Part shown: positions 35,840 through 46,772 of the stretch, in pieces
Layout of the letters: each line of letters opens with the position of its first letter
Position numbering within the stretch: the first letter of the stretch is position 1
Assembly: GCA_025698895.1 (NCBI GenBank)
Contig: JAILWO010000001.1
Coordinates: 1,337,001-1,401,000 of the forward strand
Origin: Rhizobiaceae bacterium
Lineage (GTDB): Bacteria; Pseudomonadota; Alphaproteobacteria; Rhizobiales; Rhizobiaceae
DNA length: 64,000 nt
Reading direction: 5' to 3'
Notes under the pieces: generated by a model
Told to the model about the DNA's origin: nothing
Database searches by the model: none
The model's input: only the letters and a program-made list of their open reading frames with translations
Position numbers and translations under genes: made by a program

Positions 35840-37423
35840 TCATTGACGCCCTAGCCACTGCCTGACCTGCAACGCCAGCGCGAGCGCGGCAAAGGCGGCG
35901 ATCACGCCGAGCCCCGCCAGCCCGGGCGCCAGCGGGAGCGGCCGCGCAACCGCACCCGGCGCGATCTCCCCGTCGAGCGTGCCGACCCCGTTCAGCGCGA
36001 GCGCGTCCACGATCCGCCCATATGGGTCGACCAGGCCCGAGATGCCGTTATTGGCCGCCCTGACGAGCGGCAGGCCGGTTTCCACCGCCCTGATCTGCGC
36101 TTGCCGGAAGTGCTGGTAGGGGCCGGGCGTATTCCCATACCATGCGTCGTTGGTGACATTCACGATCAGGTCGGCTCCGCGCGCGGCGGCATCGACCTCG
36201 GCGGGAAAGATCACTTCGTAGCAGATCAGCGGCAGGATGCGGGTTTCGTCGGGAAGCGTGAGCTGCCGCGGCGCCGGAGAGGCCGAAAAGCTCACCGGCG
36301 TGGCCACGATCCTGCGCAGGCCGAGACGTTCGAGCAAGGGTTCGAGCGGCAGGTATTCGCCGAACGGGACGAGGTGGGCCTTGTCGGCTGCGTCGAGAAT
36401 CTCGCCGTCGCCCGAGACCATTGTCAGCGAGTTGTAGTAGCGCGTCTGGCCCGCGCCCTGTTCGGCCCGAACCGCGCCGACCAGAAGGGTCTGTTCGTCA
36501 TCGAGCGCGTCGGCGATTGCCTGCAAGGCGTCGGGGCGTTCAGTCAGGAGGTAGGGGACCGAGGTTTCGGGCCAGACGACGAGGTCCGCGCGCTCATCCG
36601 CTTCGCCCGGACCGCGCGTCAGGTCCAGATGGACGTCGAATATGCGTCTGCGCTCCTCGGTGTCCCATTTCGACGACTGGTCGATCGAGGGCTGGACGAG
36701 CCGCACCTTGAGATTGCGTTCGGGAGGAACGGGTTGCGCCTCCCCCGTCCTCCAGAACCCGAAGCCCGCATGCAGGGCCACGAGGATGGCGGCGATGGCC
36801 AGTCCGGCACGACGGGGACGGGGGTCGGCGATCAGGGCGGGCGCGGAGAATACGAACACCGCCACCGCGCTCATGCCCGTGACACCAACCAGGACCGCGC
36901 TCTGCATGAGCACCGGCGTCGGCATGGCCGCCAGACCGATCGCGTTCCAGGGAAACCCCGTCAGGACAAACTCGCGCAGCCACTCGATGATGCCGAAGGC
37001 GGCGGCGAGGGCAGCGATGCGGCCCAGGCCGTCCGTCCAGAAGAGCCGGGCGAGCGCGGCGGCGAAGCCGTGAAACAGCGCCAGCAGCGCCGGAAGACCG
37101 AACACCGCGAAGGGCAGGGCCCAGGCGAAGTTCTCCGCTTCCACCAGAAGCGCGTTACCCAGCCACCACAGCCCCGCCACGAAATAGCCGAAGCCGAACC
37201 ACCACCCGGTACCGAAGAAGGCGCGCCAGCCGCCAAGCCGTCCGCGTGCGGCGTCTCCCGTGGCGCCGTCGAGGAGCCAGACCAGGATTGTGAAGGAGAC
37301 GAAGCCCGCCGCCGGGAAATCGAAAGGTGCTTGGGCGAGGGCGAGAAAGGCCCCGGCGGCGCAGGCCGTCGCGGCGCGCCTCCATCCCCACAAAAGCATC
37401 ACCCTGCCGGCCAGACGCTCCAT
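35840..37423 (-). CDS. lnt: Apolipoprotein N-acyltransferase
   Basis: A 527-residue inner-membrane enzyme that adds the third acyl chain to lipoproteins. About six N-terminal membrane helices precede a nitrilase-fold domain with the catalytic triad: Glu in VVWPETSVPYLL near 280, Lys in DKAHLVPFGEYLP near 345 and Cys in PLICYEVIFP near 400. One more membrane segment closes the C-terminus ('LAGLGVIAAFAALALALQV'). It lies downstream of hlyC and upstream of the XRE gene. Confidence 0.95.
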   Translation of the reverse strand: MERLAGRVMLLWGWRRAATACAAGAFLALAQAPFDFPAAGFVSFTILVWLLDGATGDAARGRLGGWRAFFGTGWWFGFGYFVAGLWWLGNALLVEAENFAWALPFAVFGLPALLALFHGFAAALARLFWTDGLGRIAALAAAFGIIEWLREFVLTGFPWNAIGLAAMPTPVLMQSAVLVGVTGMSAVAVFVFSAPALIADPRPRRAGLAIAAILVALHAGFGFWRTGEAQPVPPERNLKVRLVQPSIDQSSKWDTEERRRIFDVHLDLTRGPGEADERADLVVWPETSVPYLLTERPDALQAIADALDDEQTLLVGAVRAEQGAGQTRYYNSLTMVSGDGEILDAADKAHLVPFGEYLPLEPLLERLGLRRIVATPVSFSASPAPRQLTLPDETRILPLICYEVIFPAEVDAAARGADLIVNVTNDAWYGNTPGPYQHFRQAQIRAVETGLPLVRAANNGISGLVDPYGRIVDALALNGVGTLDGEIAPGAVARPLPLAPGLAGLGVIAAFAALALALQVRQWLGRQ

Positions 37424-37546
37424 CAGGACGCCGCGTGCCCCTCGCGAATCAACGGCTTGCAGATGTACCAGCCCGGCGACGCGGCGGCAAAAGCGGCGCT
37501 CGCGCCTTGGTCGGCCCCGGTCGGTCGAGCCAGCCGAGATCAGGGG

Positions 37547-38617
37547 CTATTCGCCGGGGACCTGTTCCCGGGCGGTGCGCCGCCGGCGTTCACCAGCCCT
37601 GTTTTGCACGATGCGCACGCGCTTCACACGGCGCGGATCGGCGTCGACGACATGAAACTCGAAGCCGGGGATGGCCTGCACCACCTCGCCGCGGGCCGGC
37701 ACGCGGCCCAGCGCGTTGAAGATCATACCGCCGATCGTGTCGACGTCCTCGCCATGCTCGCCCGCCTTGAAGGCGTCTCCGATGATTTCAGCGACATCGT
37801 CGATTTCGGCCTTGGCGTCGGCGAGATAGACGCCGTCGCCGGTCTGGGTGATCAGCGCCTCGTCGTCGTCGTGCTCGTCCTCGATATTGCCGACGACCAT
37901 CTCCACGATGTCTTCGAGGGAGACAAGACCGTCGGTGCCGCCATATTCGTCGATGACGAGCGCCATCTGGATGCGCTGGGCCTGCATGCGCGCCATCAGG
38001 TCCGAAGCCAGCATCGAGGGGGGGACGAACAGCACGGGGCGGATCAGGCTCAGTTCCGCCACCGATCGTCCCAGATCGACCTGTGACAGGTCCAGCGGGT
38101 CCGAAGGCGCCGGGGTTTTCGCCGACGTTGCCTTGCCGTTTCGGCGGGGCTTGCGGCGTGCCGAGCGGGTGATGTGGCCGACGACGTCGCGGATATGGAC
38201 CATGCCTCGGGGATCGTCGAGCGTGTCGGCATAGATCGGCATGCGCGAATGACCCGACGCCTCGAAATGCCGCAGCAATTCTCCCAGCGTGGTGGAGATG
38301 TCTATGGCTTCGATGTCGGCGCGCGGCACCATCACGTCCTCGACCCGCACCTCGCGGAATCGCAGGATGTTGTTGAGCATCGCGCGTTCGGATGCCGAGA
38401 ACCCTTCCTCGCCCGTTATGGTCGAGGCGAGTGCGTCGGTCAGGTCCTCGCGGAGACTGGCGCCGTTTCGCTGCCTGAAGAGCCCGACCAGTCGCCCGAA
38501 CAGCGTCGGGCTCGCCGGACCTTCAGGCGTGCTTCGACTAGGGTCTTCTTCGGATGCCTGGGAAGCGCCGTCTTCCTTGTCGGCCAAGGGCGGCGAGTAT
38601 TGTGTGTTCGCGTTCAT
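37547..38617 (-). CDS. CorC/HlyC-family CBS-pair protein
   Basis: A 356-residue cytoplasmic or membrane-associated protein. A CBS-domain pair spans about 90-235 ('VEDVMVPRADIEAIDISTTLGELLRHFEASGHSRMPIY', 'MALVIDEYGGTDGLVSLEDIVEMVVG') and a CorC_HlyC domain follows (about 265-340). Annotated variously as hemolysin or magnesium/cobalt efflux factor; the role here is unproven. The conserved ybeY-hlyC-lnt order is kept, with 27 bases after ybeY. Residues 160-175 form a short basic insert (KPRRNGKATSAK) between the two CBS motifs. Confidence 0.88.
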   Translation of the reverse strand: MNANTQYSPPLADKEDGASQASEEDPSRSTPEGPASPTLFGRLVGLFRQRNGASLREDLTDALASTITGEEGFSASERAMLNNILRFREVRVEDVMVPRADIEAIDISTTLGELLRHFEASGHSRMPIYADTLDDPRGMVHIRDVVGHITRSARRKPRRNGKATSAKTPAPSDPLDLSQVDLGRSVAELSLIRPVLFVPPSMLASDLMARMQAQRIQMALVIDEYGGTDGLVSLEDIVEMVVGNIEDEHDDDEALITQTGDGVYLADAKAEIDDVAEIIGDAFKAGEHGEDVDTIGGMIFNALGRVPARGEVVQAIPGFEFHVVDADPRRVKRVRIVQNRAGERRRRTAREQVPGE

Positions 38618-38644
38618 CGTCGTCGCGGGGTCAGATATCCCTGA

Positions 38645-39124
38645 TTACCGGTAAGGATCGGGAATCGCAAGGCGGGCAAGCACGCGCCGTTCCAGCTCTT
38701 CCATGACCAGCGCCTGGTCCTCTTCGATATGGTCGTGGCCGAGCAGGTGCAGTAGCCCGTGCGCGACCAGATGGCTCAAATGGTGTTCGAACGGCTTTCC
38801 GTCCAGTACCGCTTCGCGCTCGATCGTCTCCCGGGCCAGCACGATGTCGCCGAGCATCGGCGGAAGCCCCTTTGGGACTCCAGGAAAAGCGGGAAAGGAC
38901 AGCACGTTGGTCGGCGCGTCCTTGCCGCGCCAATCCCTGTTCAGCGACCGGATCCTTTCGTCGTCGCCAAATACGACCGATAACTCGCTCGATCCCGCCG
39001 CGAAGTCCGGCAGTTCGGCAAGGACGGCATCGACAACGCTGCCGACCAGGGAGGCGAGGGTCGCTTCGTCAGGCCAGCCATCGGCCTCGATCGCGATCTC
39101 GACGTCGATGGGCGGACCATCCAT
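38645..39124 (-). CDS. ybeY: Endoribonuclease YbeY, rRNA maturation factor
   Basis: A 159-residue metalloprotein needed for 16S rRNA 3' processing and ribosome quality control. The zinc motif H-x3-H-x5-H is present as [11 protein letters not shown] near 120-130, after '[15 protein letters not shown]' near 90-104. ATG 39124 is chosen because the longer frame overlaps phoH by 50 bases and does not match the family start. It starts 10 bases after phoH. Confidence 0.93.
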   Translation of the reverse strand: MDGPPIDVEIAIEADGWPDEATLASLVGSVVDAVLAELPDFAAGSSELSVVFGDDERIRSLNRDWRGKDAPTNVLSFPAFPGVPKGLPPMLGDIVLARETIEREAVLDGKPFEHHLSHLVAHGLLHLLGHDHIEEDQALVMEELERRVLARLAIPDPYR

Positions 39125-39134
39125 GACGGATCGC

Positions 39135-40178
39135 TCAGGGTGCGCCGCGAGCCTCGCCGCGCATGTGCTTGGCATCGCGGTCATAGGCCTTGACGATCTC
39201 GGCGACCAGCGGATGGCGCACGACGTCGGCGTCCAGGAAGCGCACCGTGACGATGCCAGGAACTTCGTCCAGCACGCGAAGCGCCTCGACCAGGCCGGAT
39301 TTCGTGTTGGGCGGCAGGTCTATCTGGCTGGGATCGCCGGTGACGATCATGCGCGCATTCTCGCCCAGGCGCGTCAGGAACATCTTCATCTGCACCGGCG
39401 TGGTGTTCTGCGCCTCGTCGAGGATAACGGCGGAATGCGCCAGCGTGCGGCCGCGCATGAAGGCCAGCGGCGCGATCTCGATCACGCCGGCCGCCAGCGC
39501 ACGCTCCACCTTGTCGGCCGGCATCATGTCATAGAGCGCGTCGTAGAGCGGTCGCAGATAAGGGTCGACCTTTTCCTTCATGTCGCCCGGCAGGAAGCCG
39601 AGCCTCTCGCCCGCCTCGACGGCCGGTCGCGACAGGATGATGCGCTCCACCATGCCGCGTTCGAGCAGCATGGCGGCATGCGCGACCGCCAGATAGGTCT
39701 TTCCGGTGCCGGCCGGGCCGACGCCGAAGACGAGTTCGGCCCGTTCCAGCGCCCGCATATAGGCGTCCTGGTTGGGCGTGCGCGCATGGATGGTGCGTTT
39801 GCGGGTGGAAATCTGGGCGGCCGACATCTTGCCCTTCTTTTCCAGCGTGGGCAGCGACAGCTGGTCGTCGGCCGCCGTCGCCATCCTGAGCGCGCCGTCG
39901 ACGTCCGACTGGCCGATCGAAGCGCCCTTCTGGAGCAGGTCGTAGAGATAATCGAGCGCGCGCCTTGCCTGTTCGGCGGCGGACGCCTCGCCCCGGATCG
40001 AGAGCTGGTTGCCGCGCGAGCGCAGGTCGATGCCGAGCTTCTGTTCGATGCGGGCGAGATTCTCGTCGAACTGCCCGTAAAGGGCCGAGGCGTGCTTGTT
40101 GTTGTCGAAGGTCAGAACGATATGCGCCATGTCCGACGCTCCGGCGGGAGCGTTCTTCACGTCTGTCGGGGCGGTCAA
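39135..40178 (-). CDS. phoH: PhoH-like ATPase
   Basis: A 347-residue protein with Walker [19 protein letters not shown] near 155-172, '[33 protein letters not shown]' and Walker B '[25 protein letters not shown]' near 250. A KH-like N-terminal domain precedes the ATPase. PhoH is usually linked with ybeY in RNA metabolism. I chose the TTG start at 40178 because GAGGAG lies six bases upstream; the ATG at 40130 also fits but has no comparable site. It follows miaB with 13 bases between. Confidence 0.9.
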   Translation of the reverse strand: MTAPTDVKNAPAGASDMAHIVLTFDNNKHASALYGQFDENLARIEQKLGIDLRSRGNQLSIRGEASAAEQARRALDYLYDLLQKGASIGQSDVDGALRMATAADDQLSLPTLEKKGKMSAAQISTRKRTIHARTPNQDAYMRALERAELVFGVGPAGTGKTYLAVAHAAMLLERGMVERIILSRPAVEAGERLGFLPGDMKEKVDPYLRPLYDALYDMMPADKVERALAAGVIEIAPLAFMRGRTLAHSAVILDEAQNTTPVQMKMFLTRLGENARMIVTGDPSQIDLPPNTKSGLVEALRVLDEVPGIVTVRFLDADVVRHPLVAEIVKAYDRDAKHMRGEARGAP

Positions 40179-40191
40179 CCGTTTCTCCTCG

Positions 40192-41589
<1,398 letters not shown>

Positions 41590-41639
41590 GCGCGCGCTTC
41601 TACAGACTTTCGAGCCTCGGGACCAGAGCCGGGTTCGGG

Positions 41640-42595
41640 TCAGGCCAGACCGTCGAACAGCGCCGTCGACAGGTAGCGTTCGGCAAAGGAGGGAATGACC
41701 ACGACCATGGCCTTGCCTTCGTTCTCGGGCCGTGCGCCGACCACCACGGCAGCCTGGAGCGCGGCGCCGGACGAGATGCCGACCGGAATCCCCTCGAGCG
41801 TGGCGACGAGACGGGCGTTCGCGAAGGCATCCTCGTTGGACACTTGAACGATCTCGTCGATGATCGAGCGGTCGAGGATCGCTGGCGCGAAGCCCGCGCC
41901 GATGCCCTGGATCTTGTGCGGGCCGGGTTGGCCGCCCGACAGGACCGGCGAGGCTTCGGGTTCGACGGCGACCATGCGGATGCCGGGTTTGCGTGGCTTG
42001 AGCACCTGGCCGACGCCCGTGATCGTGCCACCCGTGCCGATGCCCGACACGACGATATCGACCGCGCCATCGGTGTCGTTCCAGATTTCCTCGGCGGTGG
42101 TGCGGCGATGGATGTCGGGATTGCGAACTGCTGGGGCATCACCGCGTCCGGCGTGGACGCAAGAAGCTCCTCGGCCTTCGCGATCGCGCCCCTCATGCCC
42201 TTTGCGCCTTCGGTCAGCACCAGTTCGGCACCCAGCAGCGCCAGCATCTTGCGCCGCTCGGTCGACATGGTCTCCGGCATCGTCAGCACCAGCCGGTAAC
42301 CCTTGGCGGCGGCCGCGAAGGCGAGCGCGATCCCCGTATTGCCCGATGTCGGCTCGATCAGCGTCGTCCTGCCGGGCGTGATCCGGCCCACCGCTTCCAG
42401 CGCCTCGATCATAGAGACGCCGATACGGTCCTTGACCGAGGCGATCGGATTGAAGAATTCGAGCTTGGCCAGAAGAATGGCCTTCACGCCCTTGCGCGCG
42501 GCAAATCTGTCGAGCCTGACCAGCGGCGTGTCTCCGATCGTGTCGACGATGGAATCGTAAATCCTGCCGCGTCCGGGGCGTCTGCCTTCGGCCAT
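41640..42595 (-). pseudogene. cysK: Cysteine synthase A gene with an apparent frameshift
   Basis: The minus strand encodes an O-acetylserine sulfhydrylase broken into two frames. Frame one gives residues 1-157 with the PLP lysine in NPIASVKDR (about 55), '[13 protein letters not shown]' near 83 and 'VMPQQF'. After the TTC codon at 42127-42125 the homologous protein resumes only one frame over ([16 protein letters not shown]... then [18 protein letters not shown]) and runs to TGA at 41640. Relatives usually read QQFENPANP-IHRRTT here, so loss of about 10 bases (roughly ENPA) would explain the shift. Staying in frame one gives an Arg/Ser-rich nonsense tail to 41600. Real inactivation or an assembly error cannot be told apart here. 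Confidence 0.85.
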
Positions 42596-42606
42596 GTCGT
42601 CCTCCG

Positions 42607-43224
42607 TCAGTTGCGGGCGGCGATCGCGGCGGCCGCGCCCGCCATGCAGGCCGCGGCCGATCTCGACAGGACCTTGAGGGCGCGTGGCGTCTGGAGGAAC
42701 AGCCGGGCGCGAGCGGCGAGCGCGATATAGGGCACGAGCACGACCAGCAGCACCAGCGCCGTCAGCACGGCCAGCACCGCGAAGTCGAGCGACGTGATCG
42801 ATGCCAGATCCATGATGGTCGGCGTGATCGCCAGGTAGAACACCATCGTCTTGGGGTTTCCCAGCGTGACCAGCAGCCCGCCCATGAAACTGGACAGGGC
42901 ACCGGTCCGCCCCTTGCGTGCCTCGATCTGCTCAGGCGTGATGCCGACCGTCCAGAAGGTCCAGGCCAGCCATGCGAGATAGGCCACACCGACCCACTTG
43001 ATCACCAGGAACACCGGGCCGAACGACTGTGCGATCAGCGCAAGTCCGGTGACGACGGCCGTCAGATAGATCAGATCGCCGGCGATGAGGCCGAGCGTCA
43101 TCACCAGGGAAGAGCGAAAGCCCGAGCCGAGTGCCCGCGCCACGATGGCCGTGATCCCAGGTCCGGGAATGGCGGCCGCTATGGCGAGCGCGCCGGTATA
43201 GGCGGCAAATCCGGCAAGGGTCAT
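42607..43224 (-). CDS. LysE/RhtB family amino-acid exporter
   Basis: A 205-residue inner-membrane protein with about six helices. The family features are visible: '[41 protein letters not shown]' in the first third and '[17 protein letters not shown]' near 118-135. LysE/RhtB members export amino acids such as lysine, threonine or homoserine lactone. ATG 43224 follows GGAG at eight bases; the frame to 43284 is unsupported. It is 11 bases upstream of cysK in the same orientation, hinting at a linked cysteine or thiol export role. Confidence 0.85.
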   Translation of the reverse strand: MTLAGFAAYTGALAIAAAIPGPGITAIVARALGSGFRSSLVMTLGLIAGDLIYLTAVVTGLALIAQSFGPVFLVIKWVGVAYLAWLAWTFWTVGITPEQIEARKGRTGALSSFMGGLLVTLGNPKTMVFYLAITPTIMDLASITSLDFAVLAVLTALVLLVVLVPYIALAARARLFLQTPRALKVLSRSAAACMAGAAAAIAARN

Positions 43225-43306
43225 CGCGAGGGCTCCAGTGTCGGTCGGCTTTATCGCATGGCGGGCCCGCCCACGAAAGCGCAAGTGCTTGCGCCAGCCG
43301 CCGGTC

Positions 43307-44308
43307 TCAGCGCAGCAGGAAGCCCCTGCCCAGTTCGTCGCCGGGTTCCAGCGTAAACTCGCTCCGGCCGCAATAATGGGCCTGTCCCCTGATCCGCACC
43401 GTCACCGCGTCGCGACCTCCCACGGCAGTCGTTCGCTCGACGGCGCCCTCGAAGCGCGACCCGGCGATGCTCTCGAACAGGCGGCTTTCTCCTATCGCGA
43501 CCTCGCCGCGCGCATGCGCCGCGGCCACCCTTGCCGTGACGCCCGACCCTGTCGGCGAGCGATCCACCTGCGCGTTGGCGAAGACGCACACATTGCGCGT
43601 CGGCACGCCGTCGGCCCCGCTTCCGCCATCGGTCAGGATCGTTCCGTAGAGAAAGGCGAGATCGTCGCTGTCGGGATGGGCGAGGGGGACGGCCAGTTTC
43701 GCTGCGGCGGTAAGTGCGGTTGCGGCATCGACGAACGCCCGCACCGGCGAAGCACCGAAGGAAAGCTCGAAGCGGGCGCAATCGGCGATCGCGTAGAAGG
43801 CCCCGCCATAGGCGATGTCGAAGCGCACGATGCCGTAAGGAGCGATATCGAGCGTCAAATCGCTGGCGAAGAGAAACGACGGCACGCTCTCGAAGGACAC
43901 CGCGCCGGCCTTGCCGTCGCGCACCTCGACATCGGCGGCGACCAAGCCGCAGGGGCATTCGATATTGACGCGCGTGACCGGTTCGACCGGCGGCACCAGG
44001 CCGTTGTCCACGGCGTATCGTCCGAGCGCTATCACGGCGTGCCCGCACATGGTGGAGTAGCCTTCATTGTGCATGAAGAGCACAGCCAAGTCCGCGCTGG
44101 GCAAGTCGGGTTCAACCAGCAGCGCGCCATACATGTCGAAATGGCCGCGCGGTTCGAACATCAGGAACTTGCGCAGATGGTCGAGCTTGTCGCGTGCGTG
44201 GGCGCGCTTGGCCAGGATCGGGCCGGTCGGCAGGGGCGGATAGCCTCCGGTGACGATGCGCACCGGTTCCCCGCCCGTATGCATGTCCACGACGCTGATG
44301 GGCTCCAT
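43307..44308 (-). CDS. Proline racemase-superfamily enzyme, trans-3-hydroxy-L-proline dehydratase type
   Basis: A 333-residue protein of the proline racemase superfamily. The first catalytic Cys is present at residue 88 (STMCGHAV), but the second position, Cys in racemases and epimerases, is Thr at about 253 (DRSPTGSGV). A Cys/Thr pair is diagnostic of trans-3-hydroxy-L-proline dehydratase, which makes delta-1-pyrroline-2-carboxylate. ATG 44308 begins 'MEPISVVDMHTGGEP', the family start. No reductase for the product is in the window, but an AcnX pair that could act on the cis-3 isomer is at 6.1-7.8 kb. Confidence 0.88.
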   Translation of the reverse strand: MEPISVVDMHTGGEPVRIVTGGYPPLPTGPILAKRAHARDKLDHLRKFLMFEPRGHFDMYGALLVEPDLPSADLAVLFMHNEGYSTMCGHAVIALGRYAVDNGLVPPVEPVTRVNIECPCGLVAADVEVRDGKAGAVSFESVPSFLFASDLTLDIAPYGIVRFDIAYGGAFYAIADCARFELSFGASPVRAFVDAATALTAAAKLAVPLAHPDSDDLAFLYGTILTDGGSGADGVPTRNVCVFANAQVDRSPTGSGVTARVAAAHARGEVAIGESRLFESIAGSRFEGAVERTTAVGGRDAVTVRIRGQAHYCGRSEFTLEPGDELGRGFLLR

Positions 44309-44360
44309 GCGCTGCTCTCCGCTCCCGCGATGCGAGAGCGGCATGCCCGAGCCGTCGATG

Positions 44361-44921
44361 TCAAGCGGCGGCGCGGGTTTCGGCTCCGTTCTCGACCATG
44401 TCGACCACCGCCCGAACGAAGGCGTCCAAGTCGTCGGGCTTGCGGGCGGTGATCAGATTGCCGTCCACCACCGTCTCCGAATCCTCCCAGGATGCGCCGG
44501 CATTGACGACGTCGGTGCGGATGGAGTGATAGGATGTCGCCTTTTTTCCTTCCAGCAATCCGGCCTCGACCAGCAGCCAGGGCGCATGGCAGATCGCGGC
44601 GAGCGGCTTGCCGCTGCGGGCGAAGGCGCGGATGAAGGACACCACCTTCTCCTCGACCCTGAGCAGGTCAGGGTTGATCTGCCCGCCCGGCAGGACGACG
44701 GCGTCGTAGTCGGCGACGGTGACGTCGTCGATCAGGCGGTCGACCTCGACCGCATCGCCCCAGTCCGTCTTCTTCCATCCCCTGATCGGGTCCTTCGACA
44801 GGGAAACGACGTGAACGGCGGCACCGTGTTCGCCGAGCTTTTTGAGCGGCACTTCCAGCTCCGACTGTTCGAAACCGTTGGTCGCAAGGATCATGATACG
44901 GGAGGTATCGATCGCGGGCAT
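44361..44921 (-). CDS. DJ-1/PfpI family protein (type-1 glutamine amidotransferase-like)
   Basis: A 186-residue flavodoxin-like protein. The nucleophile elbow is AAICHAPWLLVEAGLLEGK near 108-127, with Cys flanked by His as in PfpI/YhbO deglycases, and 'VVLPGGQINPDLLR' near 76-90. Members act as glyoxalase III, deglycase or stress chaperones, so function is open. It lies 52 bases upstream of the hydroxyproline dehydratase gene, same strand. Confidence 0.87.
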   Translation of the reverse strand: MPAIDTSRIMILATNGFEQSELEVPLKKLGEHGAAVHVVSLSKDPIRGWKKTDWGDAVEVDRLIDDVTVADYDAVVLPGGQINPDLLRVEEKVVSFIRAFARSGKPLAAICHAPWLLVEAGLLEGKKATSYHSIRTDVVNAGASWEDSETVVDGNLITARKPDDLDAFVRAVVDMVENGAETRAAA

Positions 44922-44996
44922 TGGAATGTCTCCGTGTTCGTGGCTCGTTCCGCCTTGAACGCGCGATGCGCCTGATCGTTCAGTTTCCCTGGGTCA

Positions 44997-45686
44997 TTAT
45001 TTGGCTGCGGCCGCAGGCGCGTGCCGCCGTCCGTCCAGGCCAAGAAGGCCGGGCAGTTCGCGCATGTCCCCGAACAGCCGCCCGCCCGCCGCCTCCAGAC
45101 CCGGCCGGTCAGCCTCGGCGTCGCCGCAATAGGCCAGAACGCCCATGCCGGCCGCGCGTGCTGCGGTCACGCCGGCCACCGAATCCTCGATCACCAGGCA
45201 GTGTTCCGGCTGATGCCCCATGGCGGCGGCGGCATGCAGGAACAGGTCGGGGAAGGGCTTGCCGCGCGCGACCATGCTGACGCTGAACAGGTGATCCTCG
45301 AACCGCGGCAGCAAACCGGTCATTCCAAGCGTCAGGCGCATCTTGGCGAGCTGACCCGAGGAAGCGACGCAATAGGGAATGCCGGCCTCCGCGATCCGTT
45401 CGATCGCCTCGGCAACATGCGCGATCGGCTTCAGGCCGTCGGCGAAGAGCTCTGGCAGCCCGTCGTTCCAGCGCTGGACGAAGTCGGCGCCCAACCGGAT
45501 GCCCTCGGCCTCGACATGCTCCTGGACCGCCGCCATCGGCTTGCCGACGAAGCGTCGGCGACATTCCTCGTAGCTGACCCGATAGCCGGCCTCCGTGAGC
45601 CATGCCGACAGGCGCTGATTGCCGAGCCTCTCGGTGTCGACCAGAACGCCGTCGCAATCGAAGATGACAAGACCGGGCCGCCTCAT
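44997..45686 (-). CDS. HAD-superfamily hydrolase, phosphoglycolate/beta-phosphoglucomutase-like
   Basis: A 229-residue HAD phosphatase. Motif I is [15 protein letters not shown] near 7-20 with nucleophile Asp, motif II 'CVASSGQ' near 108, motif III Lys in '[14 protein letters not shown]' near 142 and motif IV '[18 protein letters not shown]' near 165. An alpha-helical cap separates motifs I and II. The start overlaps the dut stop by four bases, so the two are coupled. Confidence 0.88.
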   Translation of the reverse strand: MRRPGLVIFDCDGVLVDTERLGNQRLSAWLTEAGYRVSYEECRRRFVGKPMAAVQEHVEAEGIRLGADFVQRWNDGLPELFADGLKPIAHVAEAIERIAEAGIPYCVASSGQLAKMRLTLGMTGLLPRFEDHLFSVSMVARGKPFPDLFLHAAAAMGHQPEHCLVIEDSVAGVTAARAAGMGVLAYCGDAEADRPGLEAAGGRLFGDMRELPGLLGLDGRRHAPAAAAK

Positions 45687-46138
45687 GCGGTGCCGGTCGA
45701 GCCGAAGCCGCCCGTCCCCCGTGATGTCGCGGCCGTTTCGGTGATTTCGGCGATGCGGGCGCGTACGACAGGCGCGATGACGAGCTGGGCGATACGCATC
45801 CCGCGCGTGACAGCGAAGTCCTCGTCGCCATGGTTGATGAGGATGATCTTCACCTCGCCGCGATAGTCGGCGTCGATCGTGCCCGGCGTGTTCAGGCAGG
45901 TGATCCCATGCCGGAGCGCGAGGCCGGAGCGCGGCCTGACCTGCCCCTCGAAACCTTCGGGGACTTCCATGACGAGACCGGTCGGCACCGCCGCACGGCG
46001 GCCCGGCAACAGGATCAGCGGACGGTCGTCCGGCACGGCCGCCCGCAGGTCCATACCGGCGGCCTGGTCCGTTTCATAGGCCGGCAGGTCGAGGCCGGTG
46101 CCGTGATCGAGGCGGAGGATCCTGACGATGGGCGGCAT
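45683..46138 (-). CDS. dut: Deoxyuridine 5'-triphosphate nucleotidohydrolase (dUTPase)
   Basis: A 151-residue trimeric dUTPase that removes dUTP and supplies dUMP. The five motifs are present: 'AGMDLRAAV' near 28, '[15 protein letters not shown]' near 66-80, '[20 protein letters not shown]' near 84-103, '[10 protein letters not shown]' near 115 and the C-terminal glycine-rich '[10 protein letters not shown]' near 139-149. All are needed for the active site, so the call is firm. A HAD gene is translationally coupled downstream. Confidence 0.96.
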   Translation of the reverse strand: MPPIVRILRLDHGTGLDLPAYETDQAAGMDLRAAVPDDRPLILLPGRRAAVPTGLVMEVPEGFEGQVRPRSGLALRHGITCLNTPGTIDADYRGEVKIILINHGDEDFAVTRGMRIAQLVIAPVVRARIAEITETAATSRGTGGFGSTGTA

Positions 46139-46192
46139 TGACGGTTCCTGTCGGTGGCGGACGTTGCGGGGACACTGTCGTATAAGGCGCTT

Positions 46193-46663
46193 CTATCGAA
46201 TTTCCACCGGCACGACTGTGGTGTCGCGGATTTCCTCCATCACGAAGGACGCGGACACATCGGCGAGCGGCACCTTCGCGATCAGCCGCTGATAGAGCCG
46301 GTCGTAGCCCTTCACGTCGGCCACGCGGGCGCGCAGCAGATAATCGAGGTCGCCCGACATTCGGTAGACACCGGTGATTTCGGGAAGCAGGCCGACCGCT
46401 TCCCGGAAGTGACGCAGCCAGTCGGGATCGTGGCTGGCGGTTCGCACTATGATGAAGACCGACAGCCCGAGCCCCAGCTTCTCCGCATCGACGAGAGCCA
46501 CGCGGCCGGTGATGACGCCGTCGTCCTCCAGGCGCTTCACGCGGCGCCAGCAGGCATTGCGCGACAGATTGACCCGCTGCGACAACTGCTCGATCGACAG
46601 CGTCCCGTCGCGCTGAAGTTCGGCCAGGATGCGGCGGTCCGTTTCGTCGATGTCTTCGGTCAT
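46193..46663 (-). CDS. Lrp/AsnC family transcriptional regulator
   Basis: A 156-residue regulator. An N-terminal helix-turn-helix ('DETDRRILAELQRDGTLSIEQLSQRVNLSRNACWRRVKRLED', about 5-47) precedes a RAM effector domain ('SVFIIVRTASHD', 'YRMSGDLDYLLRARVADVKGYDRLYQRLI'). This form resembles the leucine/amino-acid-responsive Lrp subgroup rather than AsnC. The intergenic region shared with the divergent small gene carries a 9-bp inverted repeat at 46674-46717, a candidate binding site. Confidence 0.9.
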   Translation of the reverse strand: MTEDIDETDRRILAELQRDGTLSIEQLSQRVNLSRNACWRRVKRLEDDGVITGRVALVDAEKLGLGLSVFIIVRTASHDPDWLRHFREAVGLLPEITGVYRMSGDLDYLLRARVADVKGYDRLYQRLIAKVPLADVSASFVMEEIRDTTVVPVEIR

Positions 46664-46673
46664 GCGTGGTATG

Positions 46674-46717
46674 AATGTCCCACAGTCGAGCCATTTTCAA
46701 GAACAGATTGGGACATT
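46674..46717. promoter_or_regulatory. Inverted repeat between lrp-like gene and divergent small gene
   Basis: AATGTCCCA at 46674-46682 and its exact reverse complement TGGGACATT at 46709-46717 are separated by 26 bases, 35 bases centre to centre. The left arm is 11 bases from the lrp start codon and the right arm lies upstream of the small divergent gene. A perfect 9-bp pair in so short a gap is unlikely by chance; autoregulation by the Lrp protein is the natural inference. Confidence 0.55.
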
Positions 46718-46772
46718 TTCCGCCACCCTTGATGCTATCCTTGGCGTGAAACAGGTTCAGGAGGTTTGCACT

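Noticed and set aside
41600-42595. A complete 331-residue cysteine synthase-like protein in one frame
   Set aside because: From residue 158 the frame becomes Arg/Ser-rich with no family similarity, while the correct C-terminus lies in the neighbouring frame. The gene is treated as frameshifted.
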